Source of the DNA: a virus
DNA length: 41,883 nucleotides
IMG/VR virus record: IMGVR_UViG_3300022921_000040
Location: 1 to 41,883 of that record
Strand: one strand, 5' to 3'
Shown here: positions 1-6,237 of the stretch, in pieces
Layout: the number at the start of each line of letters is the position of its first letter
How positions within the stretch are numbered: the first letter of the stretch is position 1
The notes under the pieces: model-generated
What the model was told of the DNA's origin: nothing
What the model saw: only the letters and a program-made list of their open reading frames with translations
Databases searched by the model: none
Position numbers and translations under genes: made by a program

Positions 1-2
1 CA

Positions 3-134
3 CAAGGCTGTGTGGACGCCGACCTAGACATGAGCAAGGTAGAGGACATCTTGTACTGCAAGTTCGAATGGACGGGTGAGATGCTCAGAGACTTGTACCA
101 CTACTCAAGAGAGGGACTGATAAAGGTTAACTGA
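3..134 (+). CDS. 3' end of a hypothetical protein (cut by window start)
   Basis: Only the last 43 residues are visible, in the frame that stays open from the left edge to a TGA at 132-134. They are acidic and aromatic (ending in YHYSREGLIKVN) and resemble the small early proteins downstream in composition. I do not recognise a family. The stop codon lies inside the CUGAUGA core of the first hammerhead ribozyme, so translation termination and ribozyme folding share the same bases. The start is outside the window. Confidence 0.65.
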   Translation, partial: QGCVDADLDMSKVEDILYCKFEWTGEMLRDLYHYSREGLIKVN

Positions 135-176
135 TGAGACTTCAATAGTCGAAACGTCCTTAGGGACGTCTTAACC
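125..176 (+). ncRNA. Hammerhead ribozyme 1 (type I)
   Basis: All invariant parts of a hammerhead are present in order. Stem I is GGUUAA (125-130) with UUAACC (171-176). The core CUGAUGA is at 131-137. Stem II is GAC/GUC (138-140/148-150) around a 7-nt loop. GAAA is at 151-154. Stem III is CGUCC/GGACG (155-159/164-168) with a UUAG loop. The cleavage triplet is GUC, so the cut falls after C170. Stem I is the open stem, giving type I. The element overlaps the stop codon of the upstream gene and ends 15 nt before the next ATG. A second copy at 841-892 has compensatory changes. Self-cleavage is inferred from the complete core, not shown. Confidence 0.93.
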
Positions 177-191
177 ATAAATTTTAATCAC

Positions 192-443
192 ATGGGAAGT
201 TCAAAGAATTACAAAGTATTAACTCAAGAGGTTTATTGCCATCACTTTTTGTTGTTTTCCGATTTTGAGTACAAAGGGAAAAAATACCTTGTTAAATCAC
301 ACTATTATGATGGTGGTTGGGGATTTGAAAATACCGAAGTACTTGACGAGAATGAGGATTGTGTTAACGACAATGAAATTGTATCAATAGCTAATGACAT
401 TATTTGTGATATGGATATCGAAAACTATAAAGTCAGAAGCTAA
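192..443 (+). CDS. Hypothetical small acidic protein (83 aa)
   Basis: Unrecognised. No signal peptide or membrane segment is visible; the middle has a short beta-rich stretch (FEYKGKKYLVKSHYYDGGWG), followed by an acidic C-terminal half. The phrase 'F-x-YKGKxY' recurs in the protein at 3241-3510, a weak hint that the two share a fold. The ATG stands 21 nt after the predicted hammerhead cleavage point (C170), so the cleaved mRNA would begin with a short AU-rich leader ending AAUUUUAAUCAC. There is no Shine-Dalgarno, in keeping with Bacteroidota initiation. Confidence 0.75.
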   Translation: MGSSKNYKVLTQEVYCHHFLLFSDFEYKGKKYLVKSHYYDGGWGFENTEVLDENEDCVNDNEIVSIANDIICDMDIENYKVRS

Positions 444-470
444 ATCAAGGTTAATCATAATAAAATCGAC

Positions 471-563
471 ATGAAAAAAGACATCATACAAGCGGTGCTA
501 TTCGTAGCGTTTTCCGCAGTACTATTCAAATCATTATTAATCCTAATTCTAATCTTATCATGA
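471..563 (+). CDS. Single-pass membrane mini-protein (30 aa)
   Basis: Thirty codons from ATG 471 to TGA 561-563 encode a short charged start (MKKDII) followed by about 22 hydrophobic residues, a single predicted membrane helix. The stop overlaps the next start as ATGA, the coupling used throughout this operon, which supports it being real. The leader and first codons (AATCGAC, then ATGAAAAAAGA) nearly repeat those of the ardC-like gene at 911. Function unknown; tiny membrane proteins in phage early regions sometimes act in superinfection exclusion or lysis, but nothing here decides that. Confidence 0.6.
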   Translation: MKKDIIQAVLFVAFSAVLFKSLLILILILS

Positions 564-844
564 AATTAACTGAGACACTAATCCAAGCCCTAGTAACGCA
601 AGAAGAGAGAGCAATCTTTAAAACCACATACGACAAGGTGCCGTGTGAGGTAAACATCGGTGACCGATACTTTGTCGTGAAATTCAAGGACGGGCTAATG
701 TTCCAACAAAACGAAGAGGACGTCGTAGATGGTAGTTGCTTTGACTACGAAGATATTGAGGTGTACACGTCTGTCGGAGAAGCAAACATCATCGTCAACT
801 CGAAGTTGTGGTTCGAAAGGTTCGGTAACCTTGAGCTAAAGTAA
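560..844 (+). CDS. Hypothetical acidic protein (94 aa)
   Basis: Unrecognised soluble protein with an N-terminal helix (MKLTETLIQALVTQEERAIF) and a beta-rich, acidic middle (GDRYFVVKF, then NEEDVVDG). Translation appears coupled to the upstream membrane mini-protein by a 4-base ATGA overlap. Its TAA stop (842-844) lies inside the 5' strand of stem I of the second hammerhead ribozyme, so a ribosome finishing this gene would cover part of the ribozyme. It is the last gene of the 716-nt segment bounded by the two ribozyme cleavage sites. Confidence 0.75.
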   Translation: MKLTETLIQALVTQEERAIFKTTYDKVPCEVNIGDRYFVVKFKDGLMFQQNEEDVVDGSCFDYEDIEVYTSVGEANIIVNSKLWFERFGNLELK

Positions 845-892
845 CTCTGATGAGCCTTCAGTAGGCGAAACGTCCTTCGGGACGTCAGTTAC
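841..892 (+). ncRNA. Hammerhead ribozyme 2 (type I)
   Basis: This is a second complete hammerhead. Stem I is GUAACU (841-846) with AGUUAC (887-892). CUGAUGA is at 847-853. Stem II is GCC/GGC (854-856/864-866) with a 7-nt loop. GAAA is at 867-870. Stem III is CGUCC/GGACG (871-875/880-884) capped by a stable UUCG tetraloop. The cleavage triplet is GUC, cut after C886. Compared with copy 1, stems I and II change sequence but keep pairing (A139-U149 becomes C855-G865), while every catalytic base is identical. That is covariation for structure. Cleavage would leave a 24-nt leader before the ardC-like start at 911. Confidence 0.94.
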
Positions 893-910
893 AAATTAAA
901 TACAATCGAC

Positions 911-1819
911 ATGAAAAAAGATGTTTACCAAGTAGTAAATGAAATTGTAATCAAGGGACTAGAAACCAAAGGTCTCAAGTGGTTCAAGAGTTGGAAAAAC
1001 TCAAACGGGAACATAGAGTCCCCAATCAACAGACAGACGGGCAAGCCGTACAACGGAATCAATGTCTTCCTTCTCAACGCCTTGATGGCCGAGAACGACT
1101 ACATGTACAACGAGTGGATGACCTACAAGCAGGCTGAAGCTTTGGGAGGTAACGTAGTGAAAGGTTCGAAGTCGGCGGAGGTATTCTACTACCACGTGTC
1201 ATTCAAGGACAACAACGACGACACCTACTACATGAACGAGCAGAAGTTACGTGAGGCAGGCAAGTCACCAAGCGACAAGGGAATACAGAAGATATTCTCG
1301 CTAAGAATGTACCGAGTGTTTAACATCGACCAGACCGAAGGAATCAAGCCAAGGCGTCAAGTGAACGAACACCCGAAAAGAGTGAATTCGATCGATTCAG
1401 CGGAAGCAATCATTGCAGGGTTCAAAGACAAGCCGACGATACGCAACGTCGAACAAGACAGAGCATACTACTCACCGAGTCAAGACCTCATCGTGATGCC
1501 ACTGATGGAGCAGTTCGACAGAGAAGATAACTACTACAAGACATTGTTCCACGAGCTAGTCCATAGCACAGGACACGAGTCTAGAGTAGGACGCAAGCTA
1601 GAGGGGTTCCATGCAAGCTCTGATAGCTACTCGTTCGAGGAACTGATAGCTGAAATCGGAGCCATGTACCTCACCTCAATCGCAGACCTCAACACCTCAG
1701 ACGATAGTAGCCAAGCCTACATCAACGGGTGGGTTGAGTACTTGAAGGGTGAGCCGAAGGACATCATCGTCCGAGCGATGACCCAATCAAAGAAAGCAGT
1801 CGAATACATAACTGCCTAG
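911..1819 (+). CDS. ardC: ArdC-like antirestriction protein (ssDNA-binding domain plus zincin)
   Basis: At 302 aa it has the ArdC family's size and two-domain plan. The N-terminal domain (about residues 1-140) contains the characteristic PYNGIN segment near residue 46. The C-terminal zincin-like domain has a zinc site HELVHSTGHE with H214, E215 and H218, followed by EELIAEIGAMYL supplying the downstream acidic ligand. ArdC proteins travel with plasmids and phages, bind single-stranded DNA and protect incoming DNA from host restriction. The start follows an A-rich leader (AAATACAATCGAC) just after ribozyme 2, so ribozyme cleavage would give this gene its own 5' end. Family assignment is confident; the protective role here is inferred. 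Confidence 0.9.
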   Translation: MKKDVYQVVNEIVIKGLETKGLKWFKSWKNSNGNIESPINRQTGKPYNGINVFLLNALMAENDYMYNEWMTYKQAEALGGNVVKGSKSAEVFYYHVSFKDNNDDTYYMNEQKLREAGKSPSDKGIQKIFSLRMYRVFNIDQTEGIKPRRQVNEHPKRVNSIDSAEAIIAGFKDKPTIRNVEQDRAYYSPSQDLIVMPLMEQFDREDNYYKTLFHELVHSTGHESRVGRKLEGFHASSDSYSFEELIAEIGAMYLTSIADLNTSDDSSQAYINGWVEYLKGEPKDIIVRAMTQSKKAVEYITA

Positions 1820-1822
1820 GCT

Positions 1823-1978
1823 ATGTACGAGTTCAAGCTAACGTACCAAGACGATTCGAAAGGGGTGTACCACAAGGAGTGTGTACATCCCAAACGAACA
1901 AAGGTCTACAAGCACTGCATGTCGCTACTAGACCAAGATATTATCAAGAGATTTACTTACTATAAAATACAATCATGA
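1823..1978 (+). CDS. Hypothetical basic small protein (51 aa)
   Basis: ATG 1823 lies 3 nt after the ardC-like stop, and the TGA (1976-1978) overlaps the next ATG as ATGA. The product is rich in Lys, Tyr and Cys/His (HKECVHPKRTKVYKHC), unlike its acidic neighbours. The two Cys and three His residues in the middle could bind a metal, but the spacing is not a known zinc finger. The open frame, tight spacing and overlap support a real gene; function unknown. Confidence 0.6.
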   Translation: MYEFKLTYQDDSKGVYHKECVHPKRTKVYKHCMSLLDQDIIKRFTYYKIQS

Positions 1979-2448
1979 TACACAGAAGCACACACACTTA
2001 CTGGAACAACAAAGGCCGTTACCAAAACATCTATGACAAGTTAATAGAGGAGATGCCTTTCTACGGAGCGTCAGACGACGAAGACATTGAAGCAATCAGA
2101 TGCATATCAAAAATCGTGTACGACGTCTACACTAACGGAGCGTGTAACTTAGTAGGCCAACAACACGTAGAAGACGACGACGAAGGGTACTACGTGTTCG
2201 ATATCAAGTGGGGTAACCACGAAGACAAGTTCAAGACTATCGAGCGTTACCTTAACGGAGACAGACAATACATGAACGCAAACGACACCGAGCTAGGTAA
2301 GTTAATACTAGACGGCCAAGCGTGGGGAGGGTACAACGACAACGACCTAGCCAAGCTAGAAACAATTATGAACCAAGTAATCAGAAAAGCATATGCGACC
2401 AGAATTGCAAGAGGCACTAAACAACGTGACCTTACAACTGCTGAATAG
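1975..2448 (+). CDS. Hypothetical protein (157 aa)
   Basis: Unrecognised. It is acidic through the centre (SDDEDIEAIR and VEDDDEGYYVFDIKWG) with a basic tail (RIARGTKQRDL). The start overlaps the preceding stop by 4 nt and follows the recurrent AAATACAATC leader. The last 56 nt overlap the next gene in another frame. No membrane segment or signal peptide is visible. Codons here lean toward C-ending GAC, TAC and AAC, as in the rest of the left arm. Confidence 0.75.
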   Translation: MIHRSTHTYWNNKGRYQNIYDKLIEEMPFYGASDDEDIEAIRCISKIVYDVYTNGACNLVGQQHVEDDDEGYYVFDIKWGNHEDKFKTIERYLNGDRQYMNANDTELGKLILDGQAWGGYNDNDLAKLETIMNQVIRKAYATRIARGTKQRDLTTAE

Positions 2449-2620
2449 TCTCCAGTACGGAGAGGAGCTAGAGTTAAACGACACCTACACCTTGTACCGA
2501 TACGTTGAGGACGACTGCGTCAGCATCGTTGAGACGCAGGAATGGAACGAAGTTCTTGCGGTAACGTGGGACGAGTTCAACATCGAGTACGATGTGATTG
2601 AACCAAGCTTAGTATCATGA
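2393..2620 (+). CDS. Hypothetical acidic protein (75 aa)
   Basis: Unrecognised. It has a short N-terminal helix (RPELQEALNNVTLQLLNSL) and an acidic, aromatic C-terminal half (YRYVEDDCVSIVETQEW). It starts inside the 3' end of the previous gene (56-nt overlap) and stops in an ATGA overlap with the next. No ATG occurs after the overlap before the conserved-looking part, so the overlapping start is preferred. Confidence 0.65.
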   Translation: MRPELQEALNNVTLQLLNSLQYGEELELNDTYTLYRYVEDDCVSIVETQEWNEVLAVTWDEFNIEYDVIEPSLVS

Positions 2621-2793
2621 ACGAGGTGCTACAACTTAGGTGCGAGCTAGAACAGATGGCAATCATCGAGGAGGTTATGTTCTTCGGGGTGGTTGCCATG
2701 CTGATACAAGTGGTGTTGATTTACCAAAACATTAATTTAATTCACAGAAAGAAATGGACTACACAGAAATTACAATCGAGGGGGACAAGGTAA
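2617..2793 (+). CDS. Single-pass membrane protein (58 aa)
   Basis: ATG 2617 overlaps the upstream TGA as ATGA, and the frame closes with TAA at 2791-2793. The sequence shows an acidic N-terminal helix (about residues 2-20), a hydrophobic segment FFGVVAMLIQVVLIY (about 22-36) and a basic C-terminus, giving a predicted N-out/C-in helix. The end overlaps the next gene by 40 nt. Function unknown. Confidence 0.55.
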   Translation: MNEVLQLRCELEQMAIIEEVMFFGVVAMLIQVVLIYQNINLIHRKKWTTQKLQSRGTR

Positions 2794-3212
2794 CAATGAG
2801 TGCCGAAGCCTTCACAAAGATCGAATTAAGAGAAGATAAACTTGAAGACGAAGTGTTTCAATGCTTCTTAAAAATAACAGAAGCTAGGGAGGCTTTCAAA
2901 GAAGAGTCAAGAAGTTTAGGCAACGTGATACACGAGCTACAAGTCGAGTTGAACGAAGCTAAACGCAAAATTAAAATGTACGAGGCGTTTGCAAATTACG
3001 GGTACGTAGTGTTCAGCTACACCTCAACGGACTGCGACAACACGACCTCACACGGGTGGCTCAAGTGCTACTCGTTCGAGCAAGTCGATGGAGCTATCGA
3101 CGGGCTATACGAAGACGCTGAGGGTAGCGTCGGGTACGAGATAATAACAGAAAACCTTGAAGAGTTCAAGGGAGAATCCGACCGCTACACCTACGGAGGT
3201 GTGTGGTACTAA
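2754..3212 (+). CDS. Coiled-coil hypothetical protein (152 aa)
   Basis: Residues about 20-80 form a likely helix or coiled coil (LREDKLEDEV through VELNEAKRKIKMYEAF). The C-terminal half is beta-rich and aromatic with short acidic runs (YEDAEGSVGYEI). The N-terminus TEITIEGDKVTMSAEAF is a two-stranded element often seen at the front of small phage coiled-coil proteins. No family name can be given. The start overlaps the preceding small membrane gene by 40 nt. Confidence 0.75.
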   Translation: MDYTEITIEGDKVTMSAEAFTKIELREDKLEDEVFQCFLKITEAREAFKEESRSLGNVIHELQVELNEAKRKIKMYEAFANYGYVVFSYTSTDCDNTTSHGWLKCYSFEQVDGAIDGLYEDAEGSVGYEIITENLEEFKGESDRYTYGGVWY

Positions 3213-3240
3213 TATTCACTATCATCAAATACAAATAACT

Positions 3241-3510
3241 ATGTCTAATTACGAAGTAATAGAAGAAAAAGCAATTGTAGAATACATTAATTTAAAAGCA
3301 AGCTTTGTTTACAAAGGCAAATTTTATCGAGCAGTAGGAATCCTTTGGCCTAATGACTCTTCAGTAGATGACGTTGAAGTCATATGGAACGATGGTGAGA
3401 TTAACCACCACCTAGATATTCATCACCCCGCTTTCGGTATAGGATTGTCTATACTAGATACTATGGAGGTTGACTTAGAAAAAATGGAAATTAATAAAGA
3501 AACTTGTTAA
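3241..3510 (+). CDS. Hypothetical protein (89 aa)
   Basis: I start the gene at ATG 3241, which follows an AAATACAAATAACT leader and leaves a 28-nt gap, rather than at an in-frame ATG 84 nt upstream that would overlap the previous gene. Unrecognised, acidic; FVYKGKFYRAVG (near residues 21-32) resembles a segment of the protein at 192-443. The stop abuts the next start directly (3510/3511). Confidence 0.7.
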   Translation: MSNYEVIEEKAIVEYINLKASFVYKGKFYRAVGILWPNDSSVDDVEVIWNDGEINHHLDIHHPAFGIGLSILDTMEVDLEKMEINKETC

Positions 3511-3750
3511 ATGAGAACACTAGAGCAAATTATCGAGAAGTTCAATGAACTTAAAGACGAGTACGACGACTACGGGTACGGAGACATCCACGACCAAATC
3601 TACTACCAAATCAGTGGAGCAGTTGAAGACTACTCAAACAACGAGAAAGACGAGGCCTTACTAAAAGACCTCAACGAACTCGTAGACCAGTTAGAGTCAC
3701 ACCTCTACTACATCACGAACTTACCAGACTTTAAATGGATATACGGATGA
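3511..3750 (+). CDS. Hypothetical acidic helical protein (79 aa)
   Basis: Unrecognised. Predicted largely helical and strongly acidic (NELKDEYDDYGYGDIHDQIYYQ), with heptad-like leucines toward the end (LLKDLNELVDQLESHL). It begins one base after the previous stop and ends in an ATGA overlap with the next gene. A regulatory or host-interaction role is possible for such early proteins, but nothing in the sequence points to a target. Confidence 0.75.
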   Translation: MRTLEQIIEKFNELKDEYDDYGYGDIHDQIYYQISGAVEDYSNNEKDEALLKDLNELVDQLESHLYYITNLPDFKWIYG

Positions 3751-3929
3751 GAACACCAGAGGAACTATACGAGTACGAAACGAAGCGGTGTAAAGAGTAC
3801 ACCACTAAAATCGAGGAGCTAATCAAAGACCACCCTAACAAGAGTCAGATACTACACCTTGTTGAGTGGTACGGGAAAGCTAGAGCAATTAAATCAAAAG
3901 CATATCAAGAAATTAAATCAAAGTTATGA
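3747..3929 (+). CDS. Hypothetical small helical protein (60 aa)
   Basis: I choose ATG 3747, which overlaps the previous TGA as ATGA; another in-frame ATG lies 12 nt upstream. The protein is charged and helical (TPEELYEYETKRCKEYTTKIEELI). The TGA stop again overlaps the following ATG by 4 nt, so three consecutive genes are translationally linked. No family recognised. Confidence 0.7.
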   Translation: MRTPEELYEYETKRCKEYTTKIEELIKDHPNKSQILHLVEWYGKARAIKSKAYQEIKSKL

Positions 3930-4264
3930 GAGTTGTAGAAAACATCACGAACTACCTTATTGAGTTAGAGGTAAAGTCACTACTAAGTTGTGAAGACACA
4001 AGTGTCGAATGGGTTGAAGAAAACTACTGCCTAATCTTTTGTGAGGAGTCAATCTTCGGGATACTTGACGACCTTATCAGAGAAGATAGTAGCGGGTACA
4101 ACCACGCACTGCGTCAGATATTAAACGACTACTGCGACGACCTAAACTTCAGCTACATTGCTGAGGAGGTACGCAAGGAGTTTAAAAAGAAGAAGATAAA
4201 CCCAAAGCTTATCCAAGATAACACTGGGTACTACCGAACCATTAAAGCAGACTACAATGGCTAG
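3926..4264 (+). CDS. Hypothetical protein (112 aa)
   Basis: Unrecognised. The acidic N-terminal two thirds (VEWVEENYCLIFCEESIFGILDD) lead into a basic patch EEVRKEFKKKKINPK near residues 80-95. There are four cysteines but no evident metal site. ATGA overlap at the start; the end overlaps the next small gene by 8 nt. Confidence 0.75.
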   Translation: MRVVENITNYLIELEVKSLLSCEDTSVEWVEENYCLIFCEESIFGILDDLIREDSSGYNHALRQILNDYCDDLNFSYIAEEVRKEFKKKKINPKLIQDNTGYYRTIKADYNG

Positions 4265-4421
4265 GTATATTCTTAGAAACTACGGGTTAAACGGAGGGCA
4301 TGAGGCTGAGACTTGTGCCTTCTCCACCTTAAAAGAGGTAAAAGAAAACGCAAGGGGGGAGTTCTCTTTGTGTCAAGATTTATTAACTGGCGAGTCCTTT
4401 GAGCCTTGCGAAATACAATAA
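4257..4421 (+). CDS. Hypothetical small protein (54 aa)
   Basis: The frame from ATG 4257 to TAA 4419-4421 overlaps the upstream gene by 8 nt and stops 4 nt before the next start. The product (beginning MARYILRNYGLNGG) holds three cysteines (near residues 20, 39 and 51). The last codons double as the AAATACAAT leader of the following gene, an economical arrangement. No family recognised. Confidence 0.55.
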   Translation: MARYILRNYGLNGGHEAETCAFSTLKEVKENARGEFSLCQDLLTGESFEPCEIQ

Positions 4422-4425
4422 AATT

Positions 4426-5025
4426 ATGGCAAACCACTGCAACAACTGGATACACTTTATGGGAAGTAAAGAGTCCTTAGAAAAACTAGAGAAGGCTTTA
4501 GGTACTTACGAAGACTTCAACCACGTCAACGACTGGGTTGACTCAATGATTGAGTTCACACCACCGAAAGACGACGAACGAGACTACTACCACTACGGGA
4601 CACGTTGGTTCGACTTCCAAGTGAGCAACGACGACGATGGTAGCTTGTTTGTTGACGGAGACTCTGCTTGGAGTCCACCGCTAGAGATGACTCGATCACT
4701 TTGCGAACACTTCAAGGTTCAAGCTCGTCACGAGTACGAGGAGATGGGTAACGACTTCGCAGGTTTTATCCGTATCGGAGACAGCGGAGCAATCGCTGAG
4801 CAACAAGAGTATAGCTACCACGAGTGGAGGTACATAGAAGACGCTGATAGTTTTATGTTTAACCTTATCGACGACTTGTTCAACGACCTACACTGCGACT
4901 TCTTTAGTAGCTTAGATGACTTGCTTGAGGAGTACAACTTCTTATCTCAAGAACACAAGAAAGAGTTAGAGAACGAATGGAATAAACCAGAGATTCAAGA
5001 AAACTTAAAAAGACAATGGCAGTAA
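4426..5025 (+). CDS. YubB/Api92-like ferredoxin-fold protein (DUF1281 type)
   Basis: The start MANHCNNWIHFMG and the later DGDSAWSPP are hallmarks I associate with the small-molecule or nucleic-acid-associated ferredoxin-like family YubB/Api92 (DUF1281), common on plasmids and phages. There the opening 'N-x-C-x-N' strand is followed by a 'FDTAWSPP'-like turn; here it is near residues 83-91. The middle is very acidic (NDDDGSLFVDGD). I prefer ATG 4426, which follows AAATACAATAAAATT, over an in-frame ATG 27 nt upstream inside the previous gene. The biochemical role of the family is unknown. The C-terminal 60 residues form an acidic helical extension. Confidence 0.7.
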   Translation: MANHCNNWIHFMGSKESLEKLEKALGTYEDFNHVNDWVDSMIEFTPPKDDERDYYHYGTRWFDFQVSNDDDGSLFVDGDSAWSPPLEMTRSLCEHFKVQARHEYEEMGNDFAGFIRIGDSGAIAEQQEYSYHEWRYIEDADSFMFNLIDDLFNDLHCDFFSSLDDLLEEYNFLSQEHKKELENEWNKPEIQENLKRQWQ

Positions 5026-5186
5026 TAACTAAAGACAATATGATTGTGGTGCAGAAGAAGTTTACAGAGCTTGAAATCTGCACCACTATACTAGCCTTGC
5101 AAGACATGATAAAAAAAGTGGAGGGCAACGATATGCTAGTAAAGAGTTGTAATAAAGTGATAACCAAATTAAAATCAAGCCTATGA
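5016..5186 (+). CDS. Hypothetical small protein (56 aa)
   Basis: ATG 5016 overlaps the end of the previous gene by 10 nt, and TGA 5184-5186 overlaps the next ATG by 4 nt. The product is mainly helical (KKFTELEICTTILALQDMIKKVEG) with alternating hydrophobic positions. No family recognised. Its retention of two tight overlaps is the main support for coding. Confidence 0.55.
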   Translation: MAVITKDNMIVVQKKFTELEICTTILALQDMIKKVEGNDMLVKSCNKVITKLKSSL

Positions 5187-5368
5187 TTAACACCGCAGAG
5201 AACGAACTGCACAGAGTATTTGTGCAAGACGTAGACACCTTACGAAAGTTGTGGGGAGACTACATGACCAAACCCTACGAGACTAAAGACTTGCTCGAAA
5301 CTATGGAGCATTACGCAGACAAGTGGGCAGAAATATGTACTAAAGTTTATATAGATAATCATGAGTAA
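5183..5368 (+). CDS. Hypothetical small acidic protein (61 aa)
   Basis: Unrecognised. Predicted helical, rich in Glu, Asp and Lys, with aromatic positions (LRKLWGDYMTKPYE). Linked to the upstream gene by ATGA and overlapping the next gene's start by 8 nt. No membrane segment. Confidence 0.65.
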   Translation: MINTAENELHRVFVQDVDTLRKLWGDYMTKPYETKDLLETMEHYADKWAEICTKVYIDNHE

Positions 5369-5621
5369 AAATTTATTAGAAGTCCTAAATCTCTTGAAGG
5401 AAGACTTCGAGATGTTACAAGATGGAAGATGGGAAATCCATTTAGCATCGGACAATGAACCAATCCAAGCATCTATTGACAATATCAATGAGGCGATTAA
5501 ATCATCTAAAAAGTTAGAATCAACATTAGAGTGGTTCAATAGTTTTGTTGACTACGTAGAGTGTTTCGATAGAAATTTGTATAACCAAGCGTGCGAGTAC
5601 GCAGATAAAAAAGAAGAATAA
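5361..5621 (+). CDS. Hypothetical acidic helical protein (86 aa)
   Basis: Unrecognised. Helix-forming, leucine- and acid-rich start (LLEVLNLLKEDFEMLQDGRWEIH), and an acidic aromatic C-terminal part (WFNSFVDYVECFDRN). The stop and the next ATG share one base (5621), so the two are probably translated together. Confidence 0.7.
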   Translation: MSKNLLEVLNLLKEDFEMLQDGRWEIHLASDNEPIQASIDNINEAIKSSKKLESTLEWFNSFVDYVECFDRNLYNQACEYADKKEE

Positions 5622-5884
5622 TGGGAGGATTTGCAGAAAGTTCATGCGTTCAGTGGGACGGCATGGACATCGAAACCCACCTTGAGGGTAGGTTAGATAT
5701 GAGAAGACAAATGTTGTTACACCAACACTTTCATGAGTTCCATGACTACCTTGACGAAGTTATGGTAAACGTACTCAGCGAGTTTGAGGACGAGATTATA
5801 GAGTTTATTAACGAGAAGATAGCCATCTATGTAGAAGATGAGCTAGAAGGAATTAAAAGGTATATCGATGAGAAAGTGTGTTAA
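5621..5884 (+). CDS. Tandem paralog A: acidic helical protein (87 aa)
   Basis: This and the next gene are duplicates. Both carry VQW-x-G-x-DIE near the N-terminus and an IIEFIN-x-KI element in the C-terminal half, ending in a charged amphipathic helix. Here the first motif is near residues 10-18 and the second near 65-72 (IIEFINEKIAIYVEDE). Length is the same (87 aa). The middle is histidine-rich (LLHQHFHEFH). Function unknown. The last codons (GAT GAG AAA GTG) contain, in another frame, the ATG of the paralog. Confidence 0.75.
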   Translation: MGGFAESSCVQWDGMDIETHLEGRLDMRRQMLLHQHFHEFHDYLDEVMVNVLSEFEDEIIEFINEKIAIYVEDELEGIKRYIDEKVC

Positions 5885-6131
5885 CAATACCGCAGTTCAA
5901 TGGAGTGGCTTAGATATAGAGGCATTCATTGACCCAATCATTGAGTTAAATAAGGAGCAATCCGAAAGACTACAAGATTATTTCGATAACGAAATGGAGA
6001 ACGTTATTGAGTCTTACAGAGATGACATTATCGAGTTCATCAATCTTAAGATTCAAGACCACGTGTATTACAACAAGAATGAAATGCTTAACGAAATAAA
6101 ACAGATACTAAATGAGAAAGTTCAGGAGTAA
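5868..6131 (+). CDS. Tandem paralog B: acidic helical protein (87 aa)
   Basis: Paralog of the preceding gene: VQWSGLDIEAF near residues 10-20, an acidic middle and IIEFINLKIQDHV near 65. It starts at an ATG inside the last codons of copy A (17-nt overlap), and the next gene starts the same way inside its own last codons, at an almost identical string ATGAGAAAGT. The duplication has therefore kept the overlapping-start arrangement. Function unknown; divergence between the copies suggests an old duplication. Confidence 0.75.
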   Translation: MRKCVNNTAVQWSGLDIEAFIDPIIELNKEQSERLQDYFDNEMENVIESYRDDIIEFINLKIQDHVYYNKNEMLNEIKQILNEKVQE

Positions 6132-6237
6132 TCAAGGGAGAGACCCGAAACGTAACGAGTATAGCTACCAAGCGGTAATTACCATCCTACTTATAGGGTT
6201 TACGTTAGTGATGATTAACTTAATAAACAAATTGTAA
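6112..6237 (+). CDS. Single-pass membrane mini-protein (41 aa)
   Basis: The frame from ATG 6112 to TAA 6235-6237 gives a basic N-terminus (MRKFRSNQGRDPKR) and a hydrophobic segment (AVITILLIGFTLVMINLI), so a predicted small membrane protein with cytoplasmic N-terminus. The ATG overlaps the paralog-B 3' end by 20 nt, and its stop shares a base with the next ATG. The MRK start mirrors the MRK start of paralog B because both arise from the repeated junction. Confidence 0.55.
   Translation: MRKFRSNQGRDPKRNEYSYQAVITILLIGFTLVMINLINKL

Noticed and set aside
4273-4455. A minus-strand 60-aa frame opposite the small early genes
   Set aside because: It runs against the operon, overlaps two supported rightward genes and has a poor protein-like composition.
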